From positions 26,329,175-26,393,174 of the forward strand of contig CM023540.1 of NCBI GenBank assembly GCA_013350335.1: a stretch of DNA of 64,000 bases. Reading direction: 5' to 3'. The notes under the pieces are model-generated. The model was not told where the DNA came from, ran no database searches, and worked only from the letters and a program-made list of their open reading frames with translations. The DNA is from Chimonanthus salicifolius. Its lineage: Eukaryota > Streptophyta > Magnoliopsida > Laurales > Calycanthaceae. Positions 1 through 12,364 of this stretch are shown here, in pieces. Positions within the stretch are counted from its first letter, which is position 1. Every line of letters begins with the position of its first letter. A program made the translations under genes and the position numbers.

Positions 1-454
1 ATTAGATTGGAAAAAGACAACCTTTCTACAATTTTCTCCCCACCACCATCATCATCAGAGAACTTTCACCTCATTTAACTCTCTACTGCTTAACGGGAAA
101 ACAATTTATCTTTCTGCACAACTTTCCCTGTCAATCTCTTCTCAATATCACTGCACTATATATTCTAGCAAATACCACCTAAATATCATATACCAATTAC
201 AGGTATTTTAACAAGAAAATGTGTTAAAATAACCATCACATCATCAGGTTGCACGGACACATTATAGGAAAAAATGTCGATCAAGAAAGTAACCAAGAAA
301 AAAATATCTAGAACATTTCACTACAATTTTCAAACATGACATTGTACCTAAAAGAAATACCTTTCAAGCATTTCATGAACCTCAATATGAGTCAAAATTA
401 AAAGAACCTCAGAATCCTGCGAACAAAAAAGAGATAAAACTTAAGTAGGAACTT
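1..454. other. 3' flank of RACK1
   Basis: AT-rich sequence downstream of the RACK1 stop codon, read on the minus strand. It should contain the RACK1 3' UTR and polyadenylation region. I see no open reading frame of note and no recognisable repeat. Confidence 0.5.
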
Positions 455-3400
455 CTAGTAACGACCAATACCCCAAACCCTAATGGCACCATCTGTGTAT
501 CCACTGTATAAAGTGTTTCCATCAAAGCTCCAGCTCAAGCTCGTGCAGTACAACATCTGCAAAACCACCAGTTCAAAGGAATGCCGTTAAATGGATTTCA
601 CTTGACGAGATAGCTAATTCATATTTGGATTGCACTCTCCAAACAATACACACGGAAAAAAAGTAAACAAATACAATGGGCATCTAATGTTTAGGTTAAA
701 TGTATACCAAAAAATAATGAATTAAACAAAATGGCTTTAATCTGGACTCCACTGCCATACTGAGGCCAGCCAGAAAACAGATACATGGCTAAAACACACA
801 ACAAATAAAGGTTTTATCATAAATTAAAAAACCAAACATTGTGTGCCTATTAGCAATTCAAAGGGATTGAATATAATGTAGACCACATATCATGAGCCTA
901 TCAGAAAAAACATTAATGCATATGTGAGTGAGTGAGAGTTTTATCATCATCATTGTCATCATAACGAATAATTTCATCCATATGGAATCAGCTTTTCGAG
1001 CTCTACACCACAATTACTCGTTCCCTTCAACATACTAATAAGGGATCCAGGTAAACCAGGCACTAATGCACATGCCTGAAGCTTCAAACTATCCAACAAG
1101 TAGCCAAGATTATCATCTTTAAGGAGGGACAAATCTGCACCTTAATTGTGCTGATTTGAAATCTATGGTTTGTTTCAAAGGTCTTCCCCAGATAGCTTCT
1201 TGCCATCTACAGTATTATTAAATGCTAAATGCCAGGAAATATCATGAGGCTGTAGTTACAAGGGCTACTTGTCTATCTATTTGCACAAATTGTTTTATTG
1301 ATACAAGAGAAAAAGTTGGAAAGAGAAGTTAACAAATTCAGATAAAAGGTATTAGGAACATTTGATATTTAAAACAATCAGTGGTCATAGTTAAAGTCAA
1401 TGATACATTAAATTTAGTATATTCCTGGTTTGTTTCTCCTTGCTGTAACAGAAATAGTCAAATACATGAAGAAAGAAGATTTCACCTGTGAGTATGCCTG
1501 GGAAATAAGACACATCATTGAAAGCAATACACCAATGTGGTATGTATTTTGAGGTTCAATGGTTCTTAACAAAATATTTTATCTTCAATTGTTTATGCTT
1601 CATATGGTTGTTTTTTGCTATAGCTAGTCCATTGTAGTTTTCAACGAGCTTCTGATTTCCTAGGATTAAAAATATAGGAAGCAATTGCCAGTGCGAAAAA
1701 AATATTCGAGACAGTAAGTTTCATCCTTTTTGGTCAAAACATTATGGGCCCGATCAGTGGCTGGAATAGGAATGCAATGGATGGGAGCCAGCAGCACCCA
1801 ATTGTCAAAATGTAACTGACAACTATGGTTGGTTTACATAACAAGGGATCCATTGCCAGTTTGCCACTCTATAGTCCATCCAGAGTACAAAACAAAAGCT
1901 ACAACATAAGTACACCAAAGTATTCCAGCAGTTAATATATGACGTACAACAATTGAATGCAATGATCAAGCAATTGCAAGGCACTGAAATATATGACAAA
2001 CAGCAATTGAATCCAATGGGTCAAGCAATTGCAAGGCACACTATTTCGGTACTTATGTAATCCCTACAGCACCCATTTTCAAGATTAATATAATAAAATA
2101 TATTAATGCATGCATAAATAATTTACACTTATCTAAGACTCTAAGCATCTCCATCTCCTTTTGTCATTGATCAACCATGCAGAAAAACATAAGGTCAAAC
2201 TAGGTAATTCGAGGTCAAGATTCTTATCTTATGTTTTGTTCTATAACTGGGTTCTGTTTTAATACTTCCTCTGTGTTGTCGCATTAACCATTTGTTTGGT
2301 AGCTCAGTAGTTTGCAAAACACTGATAGCCAAGTAAATTTGATATAATACATGACTTCCTCTTTTTTTAGAATGGTCAAATATATGATATCTGCATGTGC
2401 AGTTATTGCAATCTTTTATTGAAAGATTTAGCAAAATCTAAAATTAACAAAAAAGTAATGGATAAAGTTCCATTTAATACTACATACATGATTTGAAACC
2501 ATGAATTAATTAAGATAATATAAGACATGAACTTTCTGAAAAAAATGTATAGTAACAAATTTTATGAAAGGAACACATGAGAAGTGCATAGTACAGAAAC
2601 AAAAGGCTGCAAAAACGGCAAACAAGGAAACGAAATGAAGACAAATGGAATGACTCCTTCTAATGAAAATGGTAGTCCCTTTACTAACAAATCAACTCTA
2701 ATGCAATAGGAGATGTTTGGATATGGTGTGCAACATGAAAAAAAGTAAGATCAGATTGACAGTAAAGTCAACATGGACTCAAATGACTGTTTCAAGGCTC
2801 ATGATTGAAGAAAAAAATTACAAAAATACAAAACCAACAAAAGAATCTTAGTCAAGCAACAAATGTACATGACTGAGGTATATCATGAGCCAAATGATTT
2901 CTTTCTAATGTAGAAAAGAAACCTAATAGAATTTATCATTTTTCTATTAGATATCCACAAACAAACACATCTTGCCAAAAAAGAAATGCAAAATTAACAT
3001 GTCAATCCATGAAATTTGCAAACACAGTCAATCACTAAGGCTGTCAAAGGGCCAGACAAGTATCAGGCACATTACATGCATAGCAGGCAAGAAACACTCA
3101 AATAAAAGTAATAGGCCATAAATCATGGTCTGATCTGTCGACAGGTTGACCAATCCATTAACCAATTAAATGAATTGGAAGTCTCTTTCCAATGAAAATA
3201 TGAAGAGGAATGTCAATGGCACATGTATGAACAAAAAATGAAAAAACAACATAGGTAGGTAAGTCATGGAGACTACTGGTGAGGTCACAAAAATGACCTT
3301 GTGATTTAGATCTACCCCAAATCATGGGATGTTTCATAGAGGCCACAATAGAATAAATCAATTCCCCTTTTTGAAAAATTATCAGAACAGAATTAGAAAT

Positions 3401-5429
3401 GAAAATTACATAAAAAAATGTTCGGTACCTTCCTTGTCAATATCATTTAATACAAAAGAAAAGTCGTCATTATTCCCATTGTATATCATATATTCATCAT
3501 TTGACACACTGCACTCAACTGACTGCGACCTGAGCCTGACCTTACAAGATTGTAGTCTTGTCGGGTCTTAAAATGTGCACGAAGTCATAGAAGCCATTTG
3601 AATTTTGAGTTTGAATCTCCAAATTACTGGAGGCCAGTAGATAGCCCCAGCAATAATACAAACAAGTATATATCTAGCCTATTTAGATCAAACAGGTGAT
3701 TGAAGACACAATTGACTTAGGGTACAAAACTAAACAACATATTCTGATATTCTAACCCAAAACAGACACTATAAAACTAAAATCAAAGACAAGGGAATAA
3801 CACAATGATATTGACTACAGAGCTTCTTATCATATGCAGAGACTTAACCAAAAAAAAAAAGTTAAAAAGTAAAATGCATCATCTCCGTGAAAATCAGACA
3901 ATGTATTATTTACAAGGTTAGCAAAACAAATATTTAAGAACATAGACAACCAGATGCTACCAAGAACACATCGCAAATATCACCCAATAAATATTGGGCT
4001 TCTGAATTACCCAGTGCATGCAGATAGGAGGGTTTTCACACACCCCAGGAGACCAGTCGGGTGCGACATCTGGACACCTCCGGACCTAAAAAAATATTGG
4101 GCTTCTGAGAAAGAGAGTAACATCGCTGTTCTTTGGACCCTGGACACCAACTCACTGAGTCCTAGTTTACAAGGCAGTTTCTCACCATTAATTGGCACTA
4201 ATCCGACCAGTACTGGCATGGACAGCAACAGATTTAATTCAATTCTCGTAAAAAGTCACAGGTTAAATTCACAAGATTTTGGGTTGATATGTCATTTATT
4301 GGAAGAAGATAATATTTTAAAAGGTCTTAAATTTTTTGATAATTGACATGGATCCAATTATTACTTTATTCACAACTCTTATCAAGACCTAACCACAATT
4401 CTAGATTAGCAATTCCAAGCAACTACATTGAAACAAAACATTAATATTAAACAGTACGCAACGGGAATACACAATGCTATAGTTAAAAGAAAGGTGAAAA
4501 TTCATAAAATCAATCACAAATTTAAACCATTTCCTACATCTATGGCAGAAAACCAGACAAAGAAGCAAGACCCAAAATTGATATACCTGAGTTTTGCCAG
4601 TGTTCACTTCTGGCTTCAGATCCTGCACAATGCTCTTGCTCTCAAGATCCCAGATCTTGATACAGTTCTCAGTGGCCGCACAAAGCCAATACCTATTTGG
4701 ACTGAAGCAGAGAGCATGAATGATGCCACCAGCATCCAATGAGTAGAGCCGCTTCCCCTCAGCCAAGTCCCACAGCAGCGTGACCCCATCTTTCCCTCCA
4801 CTGGCACAGAGAGACCCATCAGGAGAGACTGCAACAGTGTTTACGTACCCACCATGGCCAGTGAGAGTGCACCTCAGCTTGCAATTAGTGAGGTTCCAGA
4901 CCTTGACAGTGCGGTCCCATGACCCAGACACGATGGTGGGCTGGTAATTACTCGGTGAGAATCGGACGCAGGAGACCCAATTGGTATGACTATCCCCGTC
5001 CTGGATGGTATACTTGCATTCACCGAGGGTGTTCCAGAGCTTGATGGTGCGATCGCGGGAGGCGGAGACAATCTGACGGTTGTCAATGGAAAAGGCGACA
5101 GAGAGTACGTCCTTGGTGTGACCCACAAATCGACGGGTGGTGGCACCGGTGTTAAGATCCCAGAGGCGGAGCTCAGAGTCCCAAGATCCAGAGAGAGCAA
5201 ACTGGCCATCTGATGAGAGCACGACGTCCTGGACGAAATGGGAGTGGCCAGTGAGGCGGCGACGTGGGACTCCGTACGAAACTTCGTCCTTAGTTAGGTG
5301 CCAGACGAGGACGGACTTATCACGGGACGAGGACACAATCATGTCGGAATTGTCCGTGGGAGCGGCGATGGCAGTGACCACGTCGCTGTGGCCCTTCATC
5401 GTGCCGCGGAGGATGAGTGATTCTGCCAT
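455..5429 (-). CDS. RACK1: RACK1-like WD40 scaffold protein (guanine nucleotide-binding protein beta subunit-like)
   Basis: Two exons, read on the minus strand: 5429-4587 (281 codons, start ATG at 5427-5429) and 556-455 (stop at 455-457), giving 314 aa. The ~4-kb intron has GT at 4586-4585 and AG at 558-557. The protein is a seven-bladed WD40 propeller covering the whole length. Diagnostic stretches are [62 protein letters not shown] and the terminal VWGIGRY. RACK1 sits on the head of the 40S ribosomal subunit and scaffolds kinases and other signalling partners; in plants it affects hormone responses and translation. I chose MAESLIL as the start because it aligns with plant RACK1 N-termini; an in-frame ATG 19 codons upstream (5484-5486) would add a non-conserved leader. 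The loop before the last blade is about ten residues shorter than in Arabidopsis RACK1A. A single intron near the 3' end fits the plant family. Confidence 0.96.
557..4586 (-). other. Large RACK1 intron
   Basis: A single 4,030-bp intron, AT-rich and with no long reading frame on either strand. It contains a ~50-bp imperfect tandem duplication around 1940-2045 (twice a block with caattgaatgcaatg... and caagcaattgcaaggcac). A GC-richer patch at about 3970-4200 repeats the word atattgggcttctga twice. I see no convincing transposon with target-site duplication and no confident intronic small RNA. Confidence 0.7.
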
Positions 5430-5517
5430 TGATTGAAATGGACGTTCGATGGACAGGAATTTCGGGGGAGGATCCGCCTCTCTCACTGCTACTGATTTGG
5501 GACGAGAAGATGAAGAT

Positions 5518-5565
5518 TTAGGGTTTTGGGAGTTTGGGGTCTTTTATAGGATAGAATTAGGGTTT
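5518..5565 (-). promoter_or_regulatory. RACK1 core promoter: TATA box and two telo boxes
   Basis: On the minus strand there is a TATAAAAG at 5548-5541, about 112 bp above the chosen ATG. Two AAACCCTA telo-box motifs lie at 5565-5557 and 5526-5518. Telo boxes are typical of plant ribosomal-protein and translation-factor promoters, which suits RACK1. The transcription start should fall near 5510. Confidence 0.6.
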
Positions 5566-5623
5566 CTCGGTCTTTAGGATTGATTAGGCATGGTGCTTGT
5601 TGATAACAAGTCAGTAAGGATTA

Positions 5624-6250
5624 AGGAAGTCATTTTTAAATATTAAATTTATATATCTAATCAAATATGTAAAATAGATTATAGATATTGGTAGAATAAA
5701 GTTTAAATCTTATCTAATATTATAATTTTATAATTTTAATTTTGAATATTTGATTTTTATAAGGTGTTAGAGTTTTTTTTTTACACATTTCATATTATAG
5801 GTGGTGTAGTGGCAGAGGATTGATTGATTGGGCAAATGTGGGTTGATGAGGATAAGAATCGTCCCATGAGATCTATCTCAGTTATCAAGTCTGTTTAAAT
5901 AAGGATGTCACTTTTAAATATTAAATTTACATATCTGATCAAATATGTAAAATATATTATAGATATTAATAGAATAGAATTTAAATCTTACATATTATAA
6001 TTTTAAAATTTGAAAAAATGATTTTTATAAAGTGTTGGAGTGTATACGTGGGTTGAGATAAGAATTGTCCCATCAAATGTATCTCAGTTATCAAGTTTAT
6101 TTAGGTAAGAAAGACATTTTTAAATATTAAATGTACATATCTGGTCAAATATGTAAAATAGATTATTGATATTGACAGAATAAAGTTTAAATCTTATAAA
6201 ATATTATAATTTTAAATTTTGAAAAATGATTTGTATAAGGTGTTAGAATA
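5624..6250. repeat. Three-copy AT-rich tandem repeat
   Basis: A block beginning ttttaaatattaaat, followed by atatgtaaaatagatta and agtttaaatctta, occurs three times, starting near 5630, 5907 and 6118. The spacers between copies share a second block (gataagaat.gtcccat... ctcagttatcaagt). The period is therefore about 210-280 bp with indels. Similarity between copies is high by eye. No coding potential. Confidence 0.8.
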
Positions 6251-6335
6251 AAAATGGTCATTCGCTATTGTTCTATATCAAATATGTGAAGATTTAAAAG
6301 ATTCACAAATGCCCTAAAGTTTATCTTAATTCTCA

Positions 6336-6599
6336 CATTTTTTCACACATAAATTAAAAAAAGAGTATGGAATCTGATCTTCCTTGCCTTGTAGAATTGA
6401 TACAACCCAAGTCTTTCAAACTAGCAACACATATGGAATCTTCACACATTGGATACAAAACAATAGAAAACAATAGAGAATGACCATTTTCTCGCAATTT
6501 TTCACACATAAATTAAAAAAAAGAGTATAGAATCCGGTCTTCCTTGCCTTCTAGAATTGATACAACCCAAGTCTTTCAAACTAACAACACACATGGAAA
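6336..6599. repeat. Direct duplication of a ~105-bp block
   Basis: The block containing ttttttcacacataaatta and gaattgatacaacccaagtc appears at about 6336-6436 and again at 6491-6599, about 157 bp apart, with roughly 8-10 differences. Confidence 0.8.
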
Positions 6600-7689
6600 T
6601 TAGGTATAAATTGGCTTTGGTAAGATACATATACAAGAACTGTGATCACTTCATTGAATACCACAAATTTACAGAATTAGATCCAAAATATATATTATGG
6701 ATATCATCTAATGTCAATAGTTTTAATTAAAAAAAATATTAAGGGAAGAAATTTATAATGAGATTTAAACCCCACTTTCAGGTAGGGTAGAGTTGATATC
6801 ATTGCTAGTTTTGGCACTGGTAAAGAGAAGAAATATTAAAAGAAAAGAAGATGAAAACAAAGTATTTCACATCAGGTCATGTGGGCTAGGATTGCAAATA
6901 TAGACTTGCATTCACATCAGGTCATGTGGGTTTAAATTATTTGAAATCAAACTTAGATCCTAAAAATAAATAAGAAACTTTCTGGGCCTTCAGGTTTGTG
7001 GACTCTTAAATAATCTAGTTATAAATTAATTATTATTTTTAGTTTATAATATTATTCAATAGTTATTCGTTTTTCTTGCATACAAGGTTTTGATACGATT
7101 TATCATTTGAAATAAAATACTTTTTCAGCATACTATCATCTTCATATCCACTAATTTTATTATATCTATCACATTAACTAACTTGTCAAGTTATTATTTC
7201 ATTTCTAATCAACACATCAAATTAAAGTCTAAACAAATATGCTCTGAAATAAAAAACAACCTATAAATTTCAAGTTCTACCACTTCAAATAATAAAATTG
7301 ATTCCTGAAAAATTTACATTCTTAGGATTGAGAAGTTTGAGTGAAGAGAGAGTTTATAGATGGTTAGGATTAAGTTTAGGATGAATAGATATAATTTAAT
7401 AATGTGAAGAGATTGAGATTTTTAATTAATTATAATATATTATTTCATATTAATTTAAAGTATAAGATCGGGTTGAGCCCGACCAAATTACTAACCTAAA
7501 ATTTGAAAAGACTAACATGGGTGAGAGACACTGAGTTGGAAAACAACATGACTCAGCAATTGAATCCTTCACCTTCTAGTGAAAACCTGGAACTTTTGAA
7601 TAAAAAATAACTAAAGATTGCCAAAGCTATGAAAAAGACTGGGAAAACTCAAGGTGGTGACTTAGTAACTTTGAACATCGATTCATTCA
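6600..7689. other. AT-rich intergenic DNA
   Basis: No gene is visible. A short direct repeat of cacatcaggtcatgtggg occurs near 6868 and 6913. The rest is unremarkable AT-rich sequence. Confidence 0.5.
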
Positions 7690-8655
7690 TCATCGGTTGA
7701 TATTTTCTGCATTGTCGTTTGGCTCGTTATCTTTAGAACAACTTTGCCCATTTTTTCAAGGTTCTTTGGGTGTTTTATAGAACCTGTGTTAGATCTTTAG
7801 AATCAGTGGTTCATATCTAAGTTAACTCGAAGGCTTAAACTTGCTTGGAACACCGTTCCAACTGTTATTTTATGGTTCATTTGGAAAAAAAGAAACTCTA
7901 AAATTTTCGAAGGTAAGTTAACAAATATGGATGACCTTTTTCAAGTTGCAAAATGGATACTTTGCATTTGACTTCTTCCTAAAAGTGAGTTTAAAGGTAT
8001 CAAACTCACTGAGTCATTATCTTTTTGGGGAGAATGCATGAACGAGCCTTAGAAGAAAAGTGAAAAATAAAGAACTTTGGAAGCCTCCATATCAAAATGT
8101 CATGAAGTTTAATGTAGATGGGGCAGCAAGAGGGAAACTTGGTCCTGCTGGGATTGACGGGGTGTTGAGAGATCGCGAGGGTTCCACTTCCATCGTCTTC
8201 ACTAAGTCGGTGGGAATCAGAAACTCCAATGAGGTGGAAATCCTTAGCATTAGAAAAACGTTGGTCGCCTGAAAATCTTTCGGTGAAGGAAAACTCATTA
8301 TTGAGGGGGATTCGGCAAATACAATCAAGTGGGCAATGGGACACAAGCGCCCACCTTGGAGACTCATCAATGTGGTTAGGGAAAGGGATGGATGTTTCCT
8401 TCTTACAGATCGGTCAAGCAGCGAATGGGTTGGTAGACTTTTTTTCCAAGCTTGGTGTCACTGGCCTCTCCTCTGGCGTATTTATCCTTCAACATTGGAG
8501 GATCTTGTTGTTTTAGTGTTTGGGCTTTCTCTTGATGTTCTCATATTTTCTTTTATTTCTCTTTATGTTTTTGTTTCGAGTCTAATCCTGTTAGACCTCT
8601 TTTCTTTTCTTGTATTTGCTTTCGATCTTTTAATATAATTTCTATTGTTCCTGCT
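7690..8655 (+). pseudogene. Dead LINE (L1-type) 3' end: endonuclease-RT tail and RNase H domain
   Basis: Frameshifted translation reads, in order, a LINE C-terminal region (TVILWFIWKKRNSKIFEG near 7858-7912) and then a type I RNase H domain (VMKFNVDGAARGK..GPAGIDGVLRDREG from about 8098). Between 8225 and 8330 the frame is lost by a TGA and a frameshift. RNase H-like signatures such as IIEGDSAN and QAANGLVDFFSKLGV then continue in other frames. The 3' end is a T/pyrimidine-rich tail typical of plant L1 elements, ending at a short poly(A) near 8655. An RNase H domain of this kind is characteristic of plant L1 elements. The copy is 5'-truncated and cannot code. Confidence 0.75.
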
Positions 8656-9903
8656 AAAAAAAATAATGGAATTGACTATTTAGAAATAATAACGTTTTTT
8701 ATTTGATTTAAGACTTTGAGATTTTAGAATTAAATTAGAGGTTTTGAGTTTGATGTCTCCTGAATTTATTTCATATACGAGGTTTATAAGTAGTTTCATA
8801 TGAAGATAGAGATGATTTAATCAATAACCATATTGTTTATCAATAATTCTTTTTTGCATTTTGTTTGTCTTTTTTTCTTTCTGAAATATTACATGTATAC
8901 AAGTATTATTTCTTTTAAAAATAAAGAATCTTGTTTATTTACAAATTATTTGTCATTTTTTGGACATTGAATGTGTAAAAATATTATTTATTTGAAAAGT
9001 GAACTATATTAGTTTGAAAATTTATGAAAAATATTAAATTAATTTAAATTTAGATTTAGAATCGGTTTGTATTCGATTCTCCTTCATATTAGGATCGAGA
9101 TGAGTTGCAAAATTAGAGCTGTAGGTCAAATTGTGTCGTCCCGAGTTTAACTAGGCATGATATGAGTTAAGAGTGAGTTTAGAAAAACCCGATCTGATGT
9201 GTCGAGAGCAGATCTGTTTTACCACTTTTCATATAAAATAGTGATCAGATTATACTGATTATAATTTACATAAATATAAGTCAATACAAAATTACGTATT
9301 GATTTTTCTAGAAAATTTGACATTTATAACATGTCAGTATCAGCCACCCTCATAGGCGTCACTCATACAACAATAAAAAACACGATACATCAGAAATTTT
9401 CTATTTTTTTTATTTTATTTTTTCTATAGAATCAGGTGATATGCTGATGTAGCAAATACAAATGTGCACGTTAATTATTTAGGAAGGCAGTTCATACACG
9501 CCATTGCGAACCATTAGAACCAATAATTTTAAATTCTCAAGAAATATGAGTCAGAAATGATAGTTCTCCCTTGTGTCCTCATGCATGAATCAAATTTCAA
9601 AAGATGAAAAAAAAAAAGGCCGTACAGATTGTAAACCTAAACAATTGCAAAAGATAAAAGGTGTAGCTCAAGTGCTTGTCTCTCATTTTAAAAAGTGGGA
9701 GATTGTGGGTACGAGTCTCTATGACCTAACCTTAGTATGTCTTAGGGGTAGTGGGTTCATCCGTAGGAGTTATTCTCACACGTAAATTTAAAAAAAAAAA
9801 TAACACGTGAGAACTATTTTACCAAAGCGTCTAGTTTTCTTAAAGTATAACACATTTCCATCCATCTCCTCATGGAACATATCCTAATGGTAAGTTGTTT
9901 TTC
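8656..9903. other. AT-rich intergenic DNA
   Basis: No gene or complete element recognised. Around 9060-9220 there is a diverged stretch with gatcgagatgagttgcaaa and cccgagttta words, possibly a decayed GGGTC-type element. Confidence 0.4.
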
Positions 9904-10172
9904 TAAGCAATGAAGGCCTCTTATCTACGTTCCCCTATGTTAGTAGTTCCATCTTCTTCACTGGAGTTACCCACCGGAGAATGTGGCTTTGCCGACGAGA
10001 CCGAATGTGCAACAAAGTTCTTGCAGCCAAGGAAGATCCCCATGATGGGAATTTCAGTGGACGACTGGTGGATCAAAAGATGATCATGTTGCGAAAGCGC
10101 ATTCATGAGATGAAGATGATAGAGAACAATAGTCATTTACTGGTGGGTTGGATAGAGTGGGAGTCGATAATA
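9904..10172 (+). pseudogene. Broken paralogue of the small plastid-protein gene at 14167-14616
   Basis: The frame through 9981-10165 reads RLVDQKMIMLRKRIHEMKMI and then GWIEWE. This matches RQVDESMIVLRKRIHEMTMV..DWMDWEKRYY in the intact gene at 14167. A possible start (ATG at 9910) is in another frame and runs to a stop after about 57 codons, so the N-terminal and conserved parts are out of register. Similarity ends just after WE at about 10165, so the membrane-spanning C-terminus is absent. I infer a partial gene duplicate that has decayed. Confidence 0.6.
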
Positions 10173-10960
10173 CTACCAACAACCATTACAACTCGACATC
10201 CGATAATAAGATTGAAGGCAAGCTTTTAAGATTAGAAGTTAAAGATCGACTAAGTTTCTTTATAACAGCTTCATCAGTAGTGCCGGTTCTAAGATGCCTT
10301 GAAATTTCAGGGGCTCTAGGTGCAATGTGTGCTCTAAGATTGTGAGTAAAATCATTAGCTGTATTGGTAGATGCCTTAGGCGGCGACCGTCTATAATCAT
10401 GGCCGACCTTGCTCATCAGTCTGCAGAATAAAAAGGTCTAAAATTTTGGATTGCATTTGATTTTTTTCTTTTCCATATGTTCAATAGTATATGCATACAA
10501 TTCTCATTTGAATTTTACTGGCTATTCTTATTACATTCAGAGTTTAAAGAATGAAAAACATCATTGAAATCATGAATCCAATTTTTCTAGTAAACTCTTG
10601 TAGATCGGTTATGTAACGACCATGTTCCAACCAGCATAATGTTGTCGATTTTTCATTGAGATACGCGCCATACACACTTCAAAATTTCTTATACTATTTA
10701 AAGGAAGAACGTCATTTATATTCCAAAACCAAGACAATCTCCCAAGCGATATGAGACAATATTGATGAGCGCCTCATTGTTTATTTTATCTCTCTTTGTT
10801 CACACTCAGTGGAGTTCTCCTCTTCAGTCCACTGGAGATTTTTTCTCTCTTAGCCGCACACGATGCTCAGAATTTCCCCCTCCTCCACTGCTAGATGCAC
10901 ACTGCCACAAATTGTGAGTCAATTTGTCTTGTTTTATTTATTTTCCTTCATTTTTACATG
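10173..10960. other. Intergenic DNA with one unexplained minus-strand reading frame
   Basis: A 76-codon minus-strand frame at 10416-10186 starts with an ATG and has a coherent, basic composition (MSKVGHDYRRSPPKAS...). I recognise no family for it. It may be a fragment of a transposon or of a broken gene. The remainder up to 10960 is AT-rich with no feature seen. Confidence 0.35.
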
Positions 10961-11686
10961 AACATGACTAGGGCTGCAATTTGGGTCAGGCGGGTCGGGT
11001 TTTAATAAACCCAACCCTAACCCATGTCACAACATATTGAACCCGACCCAAATTAAAAACCCAATTTAATCAACCCGACCCGACCCGAGTTTGTAATACC
11101 CTCGACCTGACCCGACCCTAGTTGCAGCCCTACCCATTCTTACTTTCCTTGTTTCTCTTATGCCTTTCCACCACCGTCATCATCTCTCCTTTTGCTTATG
11201 CAAAACGCCACTTTCCTCCTCCGCCTCCTCTTCGATTTAACCAAAACGGGCAGTTTAAGGATAGTCCAAAACCTGAAATCTGGCTGGCCTTTCGATTTGG
11301 ATTTGGATTTGCTTTTTCACCTGGATATTTTCCTTTGGATTTCATTTGCCCTTTCATTGAGGGAAGGTTTTTCTTTGGAAAATCCCAAAAACCCACTCTC
11401 TTCTTGCTGCCTTTGCCTTTGTATACACAGAAAGAAAGAGAATGAGAGAGAGAGAGAGAGATTAGGGTTTTTGGGTAAAGGTTTTATATTAAGTTAATAA
11501 ATTTGGGTCAGGTCGGGTCGGGTCGAGTTGAAATTTAAAGATCTCAACCCAATCCGACCCGAATTTCGTTCGGGTTTTTTTTTTCTCAACCTGACCCGAC
11601 CCTTGTACCCCGACCTGCATGATTTCTCGAATCGGGTCATACGTATCAGGTCAAAACCCAACCCAAGTTGCAGCCCTAAACATGAC
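10961..11686. mobile_element. hAT-like non-autonomous element with captured gene fragment, 8-bp TSD
   Basis: The element spans 10969-11678. It starts TAGGGCTGCAATTTGGG and ends AAGTTGCAGCCCTA, so its ends are inverted repeats. It is flanked by identical 8-bp duplications AACATGAC at 10961-10968 and 11679-11686. An 8-bp TSD with such termini fits the hAT superfamily. Both ends are rich in GGGTCGGGT and its complement. The first 164 bp (10969-11132) form a complete small element of the same family on their own. About 365 bp of unrelated, gene-like DNA lies between the two GGGTC-rich ends. Confidence 0.8.
11122..11290 (+). pseudogene. Captured 5' end of a purple acid phosphatase 29-like gene (signal peptide region)
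   Basis: Inside the hAT-like element, the plus-strand frame from about 11134 reads a hydrophobic signal-peptide-like stretch (FLLSLFLLCLSTTVIISPFA) and then a proline run and LRFNQNGQFK. That last motif resembles the start of the mature region of plant PAP28/29-type phosphatases, where it is followed by a conserved FKI[VL]QVADMH block. Here one extra base after TTTAAG shifts the frame; the other frame continues I-V-Q before similarity stops. No ATG precedes it in frame. I infer a transduplicated exon-1 fragment, non-functional as such. The family assignment rests on my memory of the motif. Confidence 0.45.
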
Positions 11687-12297
11687 CAACTCCGTTCTGA
11701 AAGAAACTCTCCACCCATCTATTCCTTCTCCTTGGATTCACAAGATTTACAACTTATGATCGAAACACATTCGTTTAAAAATGAGTTAAATTGATTTAAT
11801 CAATTTATTTAAAGAGAGAAAAATAAAAGTCCTGGAGTCAAAACTATATTTTTCTTGATGTTGTCCCCGTAGAAGTGTTCACATTTTGTTAAATGAACTA
11901 CATTTTGATTTGGATGAGTGGCATTTATTATAAATTTTGAGCTTATATCTATCCTATTTTTTAGAGATAAGTCATATCTATCTATTTATTATTTATTAAA
12001 TAAGTTTGAGAAATACAATAAAAAATCCATTTTACGACAAGGTTGTAGTCAATTCAGCAAGTAACATTTGAAATTATGATCTTTATAATTACTTAAAAAT
12101 GTCTTCATATTTTACCTTTAAATATGTATTTGATTAAATTTATTTTCTATTATATTTCAATAAAATTAATAGCATAAAAAATCGAATCATGGGTCATCAT
12201 GAATATCTTAATATCTACAATTGTAATGAGGATCATAAAAATAATAATTTAATGTTAAAAGTAGAATCCAACTCGGCCCAAGTTGCGGCTTATAAGT
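11687..12297. other. AT-rich intergenic DNA
   Basis: No gene or complete repeat seen between the hAT-like element and the foldback element. Confidence 0.5.
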
Positions 12298-12364
12298 GGG
12301 AGCACTTAGACACCCAGAAATCCTGCCTCTACACACTTATTTTTGAAATTTTAGGTGGCATTTC

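Noticed and set aside
880..960. Possible box C/D snoRNA in the RACK1 intron (minus strand, gatgatga ... ctga about 50 bases apart)
   Set aside because: The ATGATGATG is part of a simple trinucleotide run, no terminal stem is visible, and I cannot identify an rRNA antisense element.
4428..5436. Long plus-strand frames opposite RACK1
   Set aside because: They are antisense shadows of the conserved RACK1 exon.
5427..5486. Upstream in-frame ATG (5484-5486) as the RACK1 start
   Set aside because: The 19 extra residues are not conserved in RACK1 and lie close to the expected transcription start; the ATG at 5427-5429 matches the family.
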